Shown here piece by piece: positions 55,758 to 63,393 of a stretch of DNA of 64,000 bases (within the stretch, counting starts at the first letter, position 1; every line of letters starts with the position of its first letter). The position numbers and the translations under genes were made by a program. The DNA is taken from the NCBI RefSeq assembly GCF_016107705.1, contig NZ_JAEHGC010000003.1, positions 434,001 through 498,000 of the forward strand, written 5' to 3'. The notes below the pieces were generated by a model that saw only the letters and a program-made list of their open reading frames with translations, was not told the DNA's origin and did no database searches. Source of the stretch: Neobacillus cucumis. Its GTDB lineage: Bacteria; Bacillota; Bacilli; Bacillales_B; DSM-18226.

Positions 55758-57377
55758 CTAAACTTCAACTTTTTTTTTGATCATGTTTTTGATTAGGCTT
55801 TCCACAAGCGCAGGAACTTCTTCAAATGCACTCTTCATATGGAGGCGTTCGGTGCGTTTGTGGGCGTCTTTTCCAAACGGTCCTACGTTGAGTACGGGTG
55901 CTTGGAGTTGTTTCATTTCCTCAAATGGGATGCTGTAGCTGTCTCCCCAAACCGGTGTGTTGGCGACAAAGGAATTCCAGCCCTCGTTCGTATCATTGTA
56001 ATTCACATAGCTTAGGTCGCAAATGCCATTGAAATAGTGGATTTGCCCCACCGGCAACCCAAATTTCTCCATGCCCTGCGCTTGAATATGGCTCACACAT
56101 TCGCGAATGAATTCACTATCAGACGAATTGACGGCTGGATAATATGGCGGTGCATAGAGCAAAATCATCGCCGGTGCTAGCTCTTGGCACTCAATCATTA
56201 ATGTATCAGCGATTTGGAAGGACTTATCGCGGTCATCCCACTCGCTGTTCGCAAGAACCTCCGCTTTCACCGCATCAACAAACTCCTGACCAAGCTTCCT
56301 TACGGCATGCTCGAGCAATTGTTCATAACGGAGAACACGGACTTCCCCTACCGGTTTAACGCCCTGAGCCGTACAGATTTTTTGATAGGCCGTATTGCAG
56401 GCCTTTGATGCGTCCCCGGCAATCTCTTCAAAAATATCCATGATTTCCGCTGCATTCCGCTTCATTAAAAATACATTGTACAAGGCAGCTGCACGGAATG
56501 GTGTCTGTGCCGAGTACTCCATTTTTAAATCTTTTTGTTGCAATGTCACCGGAAGCGGAGTCTTCTCGCCCATCACCGTTTCCTCGAGTTTGACGTTCCA
56601 CTCCATTTGCTGCGTCATAAACGAAGCCATATAGCTTGCAGTAATCCCGCTCAGCGGTTCGCCTACATGGGTTTCACGCCCGTAAAAAAGCACGGACGGC
56701 ATAATTTTACCGATTGAGCCGGAGTAAATATAATAATTGCGGTCACCCGGCTGTTGCGTAAATACCGGTTCTCCATTTAAAAATAATTTATAGGTGAGAC
56801 CGTGTTCTTCACGCATTTCAACTAATTTCACCACCGCGACCCGCATACCCGCCGAATTAACTTCTTCATCCGGAACCGTTAGTAAAATAAGATTGATTGG
56901 CCATTTTTCGGCGGAAGCCTTTTCAATTAATCCCATATGCATGACAAGGCCCATTTTCATATCCATCGTACCGCGTCCGAACAGATATTCACCAGAAAGA
57001 AGATCTTCTCTTGCATCCTCCGGCAGGCTGTCGATTCGGCTATGAAGTAATTGCGTTAATTCCTCAGGCTTGAAGGCGAATTCTTCGATATCCCCATATT
57101 CCGCTGTAAAAACCGTATCAAAATGACTAATGAGAACAATGGTGTCCTTGGCTTCAGGATGTTTGTATAGAGCAGTGACGAATTTTCTTCCTAAATCCGC
57201 ATCATGAAGACCTAAGTGGCCAGGGTTCTCTTGAAAATAAGGCAAACTCTGTAGTTTCGCTTCCAGCTTTTTAGGGAATTCCCGTTCTCCCGGCGTCAGT
57301 GTCCGGCTTTCCCAGCTCACAACCTCACATAGCAAACGGCGAAGTCCTTCTTTTGTGGCCCATTGATTTTCTGTCAT
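55758..57377 (-). CDS. rocB: M20-family peptidase, RocB-like
   Basis: The 539-residue protein has M20 metal-site motifs: His/Asp in LISHFDTVF, Asp in GRGTMDMKMG and Glu-Glu in LTVPDEEVNSAG. The long form and the segments LFLNGEPVFTQQPGDRNYYI and ICDLSYVNYNDTNEGW match RocB of the B. subtilis arginine utilisation operon. The exact substrate of RocB is not established. AAAGGGG precedes the ATG. It is in line with the dimethylargininase-like gene 151 bases upstream, with no terminator between, so probably one operon. Confidence 0.82.
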   Translation of the reverse strand: MTENQWATKEGLRRLLCEVVSWESRTLTPGEREFPKKLEAKLQSLPYFQENPGHLGLHDADLGRKFVTALYKHPEAKDTIVLISHFDTVFTAEYGDIEEFAFKPEELTQLLHSRIDSLPEDAREDLLSGEYLFGRGTMDMKMGLVMHMGLIEKASAEKWPINLILLTVPDEEVNSAGMRVAVVKLVEMREEHGLTYKLFLNGEPVFTQQPGDRNYYIYSGSIGKIMPSVLFYGRETHVGEPLSGITASYMASFMTQQMEWNVKLEETVMGEKTPLPVTLQQKDLKMEYSAQTPFRAAALYNVFLMKRNAAEIMDIFEEIAGDASKACNTAYQKICTAQGVKPVGEVRVLRYEQLLEHAVRKLGQEFVDAVKAEVLANSEWDDRDKSFQIADTLMIECQELAPAMILLYAPPYYPAVNSSDSEFIRECVSHIQAQGMEKFGLPVGQIHYFNGICDLSYVNYNDTNEGWNSFVANTPVWGDSYSIPFEEMKQLQAPVLNVGPFGKDAHKRTERLHMKSAFEEVPALVESLIKNMIKKKVEV

Positions 57378-57528
57378 GATCTTCTATCCCCTTTTAAGGT
57401 AATACACTTTGTTTAAAAAAGCGGAACTCATTTTAAATATACTGCTATAACAATCTATTTACTATCATTAATTGGCTGGCATTTCATGTCAGGAGCGGCA
57501 GAATGGAGCAGCTTTTTCTATGAAGATA

Positions 57529-58290
57529 TTAGAAACGCAAAGATAAGCAGCTTAGTCCACCATCTAATTTACGGAATTCGGTTGTATCCACTTCAATGGT
57601 TTTGAAGCCTGCATTCTCAATATTTTTCTTAGTTTCCGGGAATCCAGCTGGGACGATTACATAATCGTTGACGCGGATACAGTTGGCTGCGTACTCTTCT
57701 TCAGGCGGCACAATGATTTTTTTGTAAGAATTGAAGTCAGCATGGTCGATGAATTCACCTGCGGCCAAGATGATTCCTTCCCCAATGTAGTTAACTCCGG
57801 TTTTTAAGTGGAAGAATTTCTCTAACTCCACAATGGTAGCTTTGTAGTTTTCCGATTCCAGGATTTGTTTTAATTGTTTCGCACCTTCATGATTGGTTCT
57901 TGCAGAAATGCCAATATAGAAATGATCTTCAATTTGTAAAATGTCTCCGCCATCAAGGGTTCCAGGTGCTTCAATACGATAAAATTTTTCATAAAAATTC
58001 TTTAATGCCGGCTCCATATCAATAATTTCGCCATTGCGGGTTGCTGCGCCGGGATTGGTTACTACAGCAAAATCTGGTGTAAGAACAGCAGTATCCTCAA
58101 CGAAGGTGGAATCAGGGTAGTTTTCGTTTGCAGGAAGCTCGGTTACCTCCACGCCGCATTGTTTAAGGGCTGCTATGTAAGATGTATGCTGCTCTTGCGC
58201 TTTTTCTAAAATTGGTGTTCCTAGATCAGAAGTGGTTAATCCGTTTACATATGTTTTCCCAGGTGTTTTAACGATAACATTTTTAAACAT
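57529..58290 (-). CDS. Dimethylarginine dimethylaminohydrolase (DDAH)-like amidinohydrolase
   Basis: The 253-residue protein has the guanidine-modifying fold: FVEDTAVLTPDFAVV, the APGTLDGGDIL acidic motif, catalytic His in KFFHLKTGVNYIG and the nucleophile Cys near the C-terminus in GGLSCLSLRF. DDAH converts N-methylated arginines to citrulline and methylamines. Related enzymes use arginine or other guanidines. GGAGG precedes the ATG. Its promoter and a palindromic operator lie in the gap shared with a divergent IclR gene. Context with rocB supports catabolism of arginine derivatives. Confidence 0.8.
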   Translation of the reverse strand: MFKNVIVKTPGKTYVNGLTTSDLGTPILEKAQEQHTSYIAALKQCGVEVTELPANENYPDSTFVEDTAVLTPDFAVVTNPGAATRNGEIIDMEPALKNFYEKFYRIEAPGTLDGGDILQIEDHFYIGISARTNHEGAKQLKQILESENYKATIVELEKFFHLKTGVNYIGEGIILAAGEFIDHADFNSYKKIIVPPEEEYAANCIRVNDYVIVPAGFPETKKNIENAGFKTIEVDTTEFRKLDGGLSCLSLRF

Positions 58291-58327
58291 GTAATTGACC
58301 TCCGTTTTTTCACATAGTGGAATTTTG

Positions 58328-58342
58328 TTTCATCAAATGAAA
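58328..58342. promoter_or_regulatory. Palindromic operator candidate for the IclR regulator
   Basis: TTTCATCAAATGAAA, perfect 6-base arms around CAA, lying just downstream of the predicted -10 of the DDAH promoter, where a bound repressor would block transcription. Confidence 0.45.
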
Positions 58343-58353
58343 TTTATAATTTG

Positions 58354-58382
58354 ATAGTATAGCAGTTCGATAATCATGTCAA
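58354..58382 (-). promoter_or_regulatory. Predicted sigma-A promoter of the DDAH-rocB operon
   Basis: Minus strand TTGACA (58377-58382, consensus), 17-bp spacer, TACTAT (58354-58359). Confidence 0.65.
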
Positions 58383-58473
58383 TATTTTTAATTTTTAAAA
58401 ATTAATGTATAGTAATGATAACGTTCCACAATACGGAATTTTAAATCATCAATTAGAAAATGGAGTTGAAGAA

Positions 58474-59211
58474 ATGCAAACGATTGATCGTGCGATGGAA
58501 ATCATCGAGATTATCTCCAGCAGTGAAGCGGCAAAGTGGTTGTCGATTACGGACATATCGAAGGAGTGCGGCCTTCCTGTTAGTACCATCCACCGCTTGT
58601 TGAATTCAATGAAAGAGCATGGACTGATTCAGCAGGATCCGGACTCGAAACTTTACACGCTGGGAAATAAATGGCTGGAATATGGCTTGCAGTTATATGA
58701 CAGCTTCGATTTTGTCGGCCAGATTCGCCCTGAAATGGAGCGATTAATGAACGAGGTTGGAGAAAGTGTTTATTACAATAAGCCGTTTGGGCTGGAGTCG
58801 CTTGTGGTTGAAAGAATTGATTGCCCGACCAATCCGATTCGGATTTATGACCAGCTTGGGAATCGGATTCCGATGCATATTGGTGCGGCAAACAAGGCGA
58901 TGCTCGCGTTCCTGCCGCAGGCGGAGTCGCAGAAAATTGTTGGTGCACTGGTCGCTGCGGAGGAACAGGAGGCATTTTTGGAGAAATTGCAGGCTGTAAA
59001 ATTACAGGGCTACGGCATTAGTCATGGCGAAAAAACGAAGGGAACATCGGCTGTGGCCGCTCCCATTTTTAACCAGATGAATGAACTGATTGGCGCTATT
59101 AGCATTGGGTATGTCAATTTCCAAGTTTCGGAGGAGCGGGAAAAGCTGTTGATTGACAGAGTAGTGGAATATGGAAGGCGGATTTCGTTGAAATTGGGGT
59201 ATAGGTACTAG
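58474..59211 (+). CDS. IclR-family transcriptional regulator
   Basis: ATG 58474 with GGAG 8 bases upstream is preferred over ATG 58405. The 245-residue protein has an N-terminal winged helix (SITDISKECGLPVSTIHRLL). The C-terminal IclR effector domain shows NRIPMHIGAANKAMLAFLP, GYGISHGEKTKGTSAVAAPI and IGAISIGYVNF. Divergent from the DDAH-rocB operon, it probably controls it through the palindrome at 58328. Confidence 0.85.
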   Translation: MQTIDRAMEIIEIISSSEAAKWLSITDISKECGLPVSTIHRLLNSMKEHGLIQQDPDSKLYTLGNKWLEYGLQLYDSFDFVGQIRPEMERLMNEVGESVYYNKPFGLESLVVERIDCPTNPIRIYDQLGNRIPMHIGAANKAMLAFLPQAESQKIVGALVAAEEQEAFLEKLQAVKLQGYGISHGEKTKGTSAVAAPIFNQMNELIGAISIGYVNFQVSEEREKLLIDRVVEYGRRISLKLGYRY

Positions 59212-59224
59212 ATAGTTCTTGGTT

Positions 59225-59269
59225 AGTGCCTGTCACCAATGTGAAATTTTCACATTGGTGACAGGCACT
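59225..59269. terminator. Long near-perfect hairpin after the IclR gene
   Basis: AGTGCCTGTCACCAATGTGAAA pairs over 22 bases with its complement, leaving only one central base (the real loop will be larger). It contains the repeat core twice in inverted orientation and may be formed by two fused half-copies. It ends in ACTTTATG. Confidence 0.65.
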
Positions 59270-59422
59270 TTATGTTTAATCACATATGGAGTGTTTCAAC
59301 TTGGATGCAAAGTTTTGTGTTTCGCTAATTGGAGGGCTGTTATCGCTGATGGGACTCCCCGTTTCGCCAATTGGAAGCCAGTTTCCGCTGATAAAACAAC
59401 AAAAACGCTGATAGCCAATAAG

Positions 59423-59477
59423 TGTCCACCCCACGCGGACAAAAAGAGCGAAAAGTCCACGGGCGGTGTCAGGCACC
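59423..59477. repeat. 55-bp dispersed repeat, copy 2
   Basis: TGTCCACCCCAC to the core GGTGTCAGGCACC, related along its length to 8688-8742. The preceding 59270-59422 holds several CGCT(A/G)AT-like short repeats but no gene. Confidence 0.7.
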
Positions 59478-59482
59478 GTATT

Positions 59483-60343
59483 TCACCACAGGGCGTCGAT
59501 TACTTCTGACTGGATGAGGTTGGTGTCGATGTTGCAGGTTTGGCCGTCGATTCCGTATTGCCAGATGGATACGTTTACCTTGTCGGGCGCCTTAGGTTTG
59601 AATTTTGGTGCGCTGTCTTTGTTGGTGATTCCTGGTTCGGGGTTGCTGCTCCAGATGATGGTCTGGTCTTGAATATTCTTATCCTTCTCCATCGCTTTTT
59701 TATATGCGGAGGTAACCTTGGATTCCTTGGTGAATACTCCGTATATTCCAGGTTTATAATCCGATTTGTGCAAGGTGTCGACCCAGCCGCGGATAAATCC
59801 TTCATCCACAGGATATTTCGGTTCGATATCGGCGAAAATCGCAGTTCCCTTTGGAATTCCTATCCTTTTGGCATAACGGATCGCTTCTTTTGCTTCAGAT
59901 ACCCCTTTTTTATAGCCAGTGGCATCGATGAAATGATTAAATATCGGAATAACTTTGACTCCCTCTTTGTGAAGAAAGTCAGCCTCTTTTTTCGTAAGTC
60001 CTGTCGAGATTCCCTCTTTCGTCTCCAAATAACGGCCAAACACAGCCGGCTTGCCATAATGCTTTTTTACACATTTTAAAAATGCCTTATCCACCTTTGT
60101 AGCGGAATCGACACCCCATAGGGTTTTATATTTGGGAGCAGGCTTCTTTTCCGGTTTAGACTGGGATTGGGAATTGGGGTGAGGCTTTCCAGGATTCTTT
60201 GTGGAATTATCCCCCATGACCGTCTGCACTTCAGGCGGATTAGACTGCTTTTTCGTTCCATTACCATGGAACATAACGAGAACCAACGGGAGAACCAATA
60301 TGGCACTTAAAACGATTGTCCAAAACCATTTTCGTGTTTTCAT
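59483..60343 (-). CDS. Membrane-anchored DUF1906 (glycoside hydrolase-like) protein
   Basis: ATG 60343 with GGAGGG 7 bases upstream is chosen over the long frame to 60436. The 286-residue protein has an N-terminal anchor (WFWTIVLSAILVLPLVLVMF) and a Pro/Lys/Ser-rich spacer. The extracellular TIM-barrel-like DUF1906 domain begins TLWGVDSATKVDKAFLKC and shows VFGRYLETKEG, IPIFNHFIDATGY, FADIEPKYPVDEGFI and a final VSIWQYGIDG. Relatives are linked to cell wall or polysaccharide hydrolysis. Substrate unknown. Confidence 0.8.
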   Translation of the reverse strand: MKTRKWFWTIVLSAILVLPLVLVMFHGNGTKKQSNPPEVQTVMGDNSTKNPGKPHPNSQSQSKPEKKPAPKYKTLWGVDSATKVDKAFLKCVKKHYGKPAVFGRYLETKEGISTGLTKKEADFLHKEGVKVIPIFNHFIDATGYKKGVSEAKEAIRYAKRIGIPKGTAIFADIEPKYPVDEGFIRGWVDTLHKSDYKPGIYGVFTKESKVTSAYKKAMEKDKNIQDQTIIWSSNPEPGITNKDSAPKFKPKAPDKVNVSIWQYGIDGQTCNIDTNLIQSEVIDALW

Positions 60344-60519
60344 ACTTTCCCTCCATTCGACATTCTGTAAAAACACAGTATGCGAATGGAAGTTCGAATG
60401 TGTGGGCGAGCCATTACAATAGCGGCAGAAGCACATTTAAGATACATAGTTAAATAAGCCTCTCCCGCCATGTGTAAAATTTTGTTATAATGACAACAGA
60501 TTAAGGGAGGTGCGTACAG

Positions 60520-60612
60520 TTGGAGAATCACTTAAGATTGTCTGGTACTTCTGTCACTCATGCAAAGCCTAGTATTGGAAAGGCGATACTTTGCATGGGG
60601 CGAATCATTTAA
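60520..60612 (+). CDS. Possible 30-residue leader ORF upstream of the CD3324-family gene
   Basis: TTG start with AGGGAGG (60504-60510) 9 bases upstream; encodes MENHLRLSGTSVTHAKPSIG followed by KAILCMGRII. The same stretch contains CATGCAAAG/CTTTGCATG, a 9-bp hairpin, so it could instead be a structured leader RNA. No family recognised. Confidence 0.3.
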   Translation: MENHLRLSGTSVTHAKPSIGKAILCMGRII

Positions 60613-60653
60613 TTATATCGCTGACCTAGCTTTTCTACTATTTTGGCTTTGCA

Positions 60654-60680
60654 CCTTATTTTTTCAAAATTGAAATAAGG
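60654..60680 (+). promoter_or_regulatory. Hairpin occluding the ribosome binding site of the CD3324-family gene
   Basis: CCTTATTT (60654-60661) pairs with AAATAAGG (60673-60680); the right arm includes the AAGG of the Shine-Dalgarno AAGGGG before ATG 60692. Translation may be regulated by opening this stem. Confidence 0.4.
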
Positions 60681-60691
60681 GGCTGGCAAAA

Positions 60692-60961
60692 ATGAAATAT
60701 ATTAATGCAAACAAAGTTTTACCCGAAAAGCTGATCGTTGAAATTCAAAAATATGTCCAGGGAGAAACCCTATACATTCCCAAGCCGGAAACGGAGTATC
60801 GGAAATGGGGAAGCTCAAGTGGCGGGAGACGGCTGCTTGATCACCGCAATGCTTCTATTAAAAAATCGTTTAACAGCGGCAGCAGCATCGAGCAATTAGC
60901 TGAGGAACATTATCTCTCCATAGAAACAATTAAAAAAATTGTCTATTCGAAAAAGCAATAA
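60692..60961 (+). CDS. CD3324-family small DNA-binding-like protein
   Basis: The 89-residue protein begins MKYINANKVLPEKLIVEIQK, with the family motif QGETLYIPKPETEYRKWGSS. The C-terminal Mor-type helix-turn-helix is SSIEQLAEEHYLSIETIKKI. Such proteins occur widely in Firmicutes without an assigned role; a small transcription factor is plausible. Translation start is set by AAGGGG partly hidden in a hairpin. Confidence 0.75.
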   Translation: MKYINANKVLPEKLIVEIQKYVQGETLYIPKPETEYRKWGSSSGGRRLLDHRNASIKKSFNSGSSIEQLAEEHYLSIETIKKIVYSKKQ

Positions 60962-61094
60962 ACCAATAGCACTGGTGAAAAACTTCATCAGTGCTTTTTT
61001 ATGTAAAAAACATTTCTAACTCATTTTCTCCATTTTAGAAACGGGCGGGGTTTTTTAAAATATAGGGTATAGAGAATGATAGGAGCTACTAAAA

Positions 61095-61745
61095 ATGACC
61101 GAAAAATTTATCAAAAATGAACAGCTTAATTTTATAAAAAATCAGATCGCCTTGATTAAGGACAGCGCCAAAAAGAATGTGGCCCCAACCGTTTTATCAG
61201 CTGTAAAAGACTTAGCTAATGCTAAAATCTTCGACCTATTTCCCAATACAACATCGGAACAACAGAAAATGCTCGATCTTTCAAGGCTGAAGACAGATGC
61301 CGAATATGATCAATATATCCAGCATCTTTCATCCTACGTGATCTCTTTTCCCAAAATCACCGAGCAGCAGTTGAAAAAAATGTTTCCTAAAAATAAAAAA
61401 TTAAAGCTGCCTGATTTATCACAAATCAATCACGGCCAACTGACCTATTTGAGCTGGAACGACCTTAGTACCAATAAAAAATTTATTGTTTATGAGCTGG
61501 ATGGAAAAATCACCGGCATCGAATGCAAAGTTACTCCCGCCAGTAAAGAAAATATTTGTTCCTTCTGTAATCGCTTTGGCCAGGTTACTTACATTTCAAC
61601 CGTAACAAAAGCGAAAAAATCCAAAAACCCGGACTATTATAAAGCCATTGGCAATTATATTTGTACTAATAGTTCTGAATGCAATAAAAAAATAACCAAT
61701 GTCGACTATTTGACGGTGTATCTTAAGGACTCGCTAGGAATGTGA
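61095..61745 (+). CDS. FusB/FusC-type elongation factor G-binding protein
   Basis: The 216-residue protein has the helical N-terminal FusB domain (MTEKFIKNEQLNFIKNQIAL, KNVAPTVLSAVKDLANAKI) and a C-terminal zinc-binding domain with four Cys (ENICSFCNRFG and YICTNSSECN). In FusB this domain binds EF-G domain IV, releases EF-G from the ribosome and gives fusidic acid resistance. Chromosomal homologues in environmental Bacillaceae may act in ribosome recycling. GGAG precedes the ATG. Monocistronic. Confidence 0.82.
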   Translation: MTEKFIKNEQLNFIKNQIALIKDSAKKNVAPTVLSAVKDLANAKIFDLFPNTTSEQQKMLDLSRLKTDAEYDQYIQHLSSYVISFPKITEQQLKKMFPKNKKLKLPDLSQINHGQLTYLSWNDLSTNKKFIVYELDGKITGIECKVTPASKENICSFCNRFGQVTYISTVTKAKKSKNPDYYKAIGNYICTNSSECNKKITNVDYLTVYLKDSLGM

Positions 61746-61747
61746 AT

Positions 61748-61785
61748 ACTTCAAATGGTTTCTTTCACCATTGTGAAGTTTTCAC
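61748..61785. terminator. Convergent terminator between the FusB-like and dehydrogenase genes
   Basis: ACTTCAAATGGT pairs with ACCATTGTGAAGT with a single bulge; T-rich on the plus side. Confidence 0.6.
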
Positions 61786-61791
61786 ATCCTT

Positions 61792-62655
61792 CTATTTAAT
61801 TGGTTTTAGGAATTGATAGATGGCCGAGAAATCAAGTTCACCAAGCCCCTGTTGGATTGCTAACGCATAGAGTTCCTTGGTGAGGTTGGCGCTTGGCATC
61901 GATAAAGAATGTTCGTATGCCGCCTGAGAGACAAGCTGCAGGTCCTTTTGCATCAACCTTAATGGAAAATCGGCCGAATACTCGCCGGAGAGAATTTTGG
62001 TCTTTTTTCCTTTCAACATCGGAGCTGCTGTCGGCCCATTTAACAGTGTCTCTATGACAGTTTCCTTTTGAAGGCCGAGAGCTTCACCAAGATTCAGGGC
62101 CTCCGCAAACGCCGCCATCGATTGGGCTAGCATTAAATTAATCACAATTTTCATGGATGTCCCTTTCCCAGTTTCTCCTTGATAAAGAACATCCTTCCCC
62201 ATGGTCTGAAGCAGCGGCCTTACCTCCTCCATATCCTCTTCCTTCCCGCCCACAAGAAATACAAGCTCTGCCTTTTCTGCAGGAATTCTTGAGCCCGATA
62301 CAGGAGCATCTAAAAAGCGAATTTGACGAGCTTCTGCCTCCGCTGCCATTCTTCGTGTAAATACTGGGTCGACGGTACTGCAGTCAACCCATAGACTGCC
62401 CTCACGAAAACTCCCCAAAAATCCTTCTTCCCCCAGGGCAACCTCTTCGACAGCCTTTGGCACCGCAAGCATGGTAAAAATAACAGTGGACCGGGCGGCG
62501 ACTTCCTTCGGAGATACAGCCCACTTTGCCCCCTTCCTTAAAAGTTCCTCCGCTTTTTCTTTAGTTCGATTATAAACGACTATTTCATAACCGCTTTTCA
62601 ATAAGTTTTCAGCCATACGGCTGCCCATAATTCCAAGCCCGATAAATCCAATCAA
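61792..62655 (-). CDS. 3-Hydroxyisobutyrate dehydrogenase-family (beta-hydroxyacid) oxidoreductase
   Basis: TTG 62655 gives MIGFIGLGIMGSRMAENLL, the family-typical start, with AAGGGAG 9 bases upstream. The frame to 62775 adds a leader with no support. The 287-residue protein has the NAD(P) fold, the substrate loop LDAPVSGSRIPAEKAEL and catalytic Lys in GKGTSMKIVINLMLAQ. Substrates of the family include 3-hydroxyisobutyrate, tartronate semialdehyde and succinate semialdehyde; the actual one is unknown. Monocistronic, convergent with fusB. Confidence 0.82.
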   Translation of the reverse strand: MIGFIGLGIMGSRMAENLLKSGYEIVVYNRTKEKAEELLRKGAKWAVSPKEVAARSTVIFTMLAVPKAVEEVALGEEGFLGSFREGSLWVDCSTVDPVFTRRMAAEAEARQIRFLDAPVSGSRIPAEKAELVFLVGGKEEDMEEVRPLLQTMGKDVLYQGETGKGTSMKIVINLMLAQSMAAFAEALNLGEALGLQKETVIETLLNGPTAAPMLKGKKTKILSGEYSADFPLRLMQKDLQLVSQAAYEHSLSMPSANLTKELYALAIQQGLGELDFSAIYQFLKPIK

Positions 62656-62889
62656 CCCTAACATCTCCCTTATTTTGATAATTTTAGTATAGCTTTTAAG
62701 GGGATTTTTTAATAAAGTGGAAGGGATTGTCAACCTCCTGTTACTTTCCATTAATTTTAATAAAAAATAGTGCAATTTAAATTGAGTGATATTTCAAAAT
62801 AACCTATTATAGTAATATTACCGACTATTTTCGATAATTATTGCCAATCTCCTATAAACTGGAGGTTGTATACTTTGAGGAGGCTCGTT

Positions 62890-63393
62890 ATGAAACTGAG
62901 CAGTGAGGAAATTGAAATTTTAAAAATACTTGAAGAGGACCATCAATTATCGGCGGCCACCATCGCATCCATGGTCATGAGCGACGAAGAAACCGTCAAA
63001 AACACGATTAAAAAATTAGAAGATCAAAAAGTTATTATGAGTTACCCGACATTGATCAACTGGAGTAAGGTTGAAGGCGAAGCAAACATTATTGCCATGA
63101 TTGAAGTAAAGGTTACTCCGAAACGCGGCGTTGGTTTTGATGAAGTGGCGGAAAGAATCGCTCGTTTTCCGGAGGTATCTTCTTTGTATCTGATGTCCGG
63201 TGCATATGATCTGTCGATTACAATAGAAGGAAAAACGATGAATCAGATTGCCAACTTTGTTTCGGAAAAACTATCAACGATTGAGCATGTGATCTCCACC
63301 ACAACCCATTTCATGTTAAAAAAATATAAGCATGATGGAGTTAATTTTGAAGGCGGCGAAGATAAGGATCGCAGGATGGTGGTTACACCATGA
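62890..63393 (+). CDS. alaR: Lrp/AsnC-family regulator AlaR
   Basis: ATG 62890 with GAGGAGG 6 bases upstream is chosen over TTG 62866. The 167-residue protein has an N-terminal HTH (LSAATIASMVMSDEETVKNT) and a C-terminal RAM/ACT-like ligand domain (IAMIEVKVTPKRGVGFDEVA, YLMSGAYDLSITIEGK). It overlaps the aminotransferase start by 4 bases, the same arrangement as alaR-alaT (yugG-yugH) in B. subtilis, where it activates alanine synthesis. Confidence 0.85.
   Translation: MKLSSEEIEILKILEEDHQLSAATIASMVMSDEETVKNTIKKLEDQKVIMSYPTLINWSKVEGEANIIAMIEVKVTPKRGVGFDEVAERIARFPEVSSLYLMSGAYDLSITIEGKTMNQIANFVSEKLSTIEHVISTTTHFMLKKYKHDGVNFEGGEDKDRRMVVTP

Noticed and set aside
59540..60079. 179-codon plus-strand frame opposite the DUF1906 gene
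   Set aside because: Antisense shadow; the minus-strand frame has an anchor, domain motifs and a proper ribosome site.
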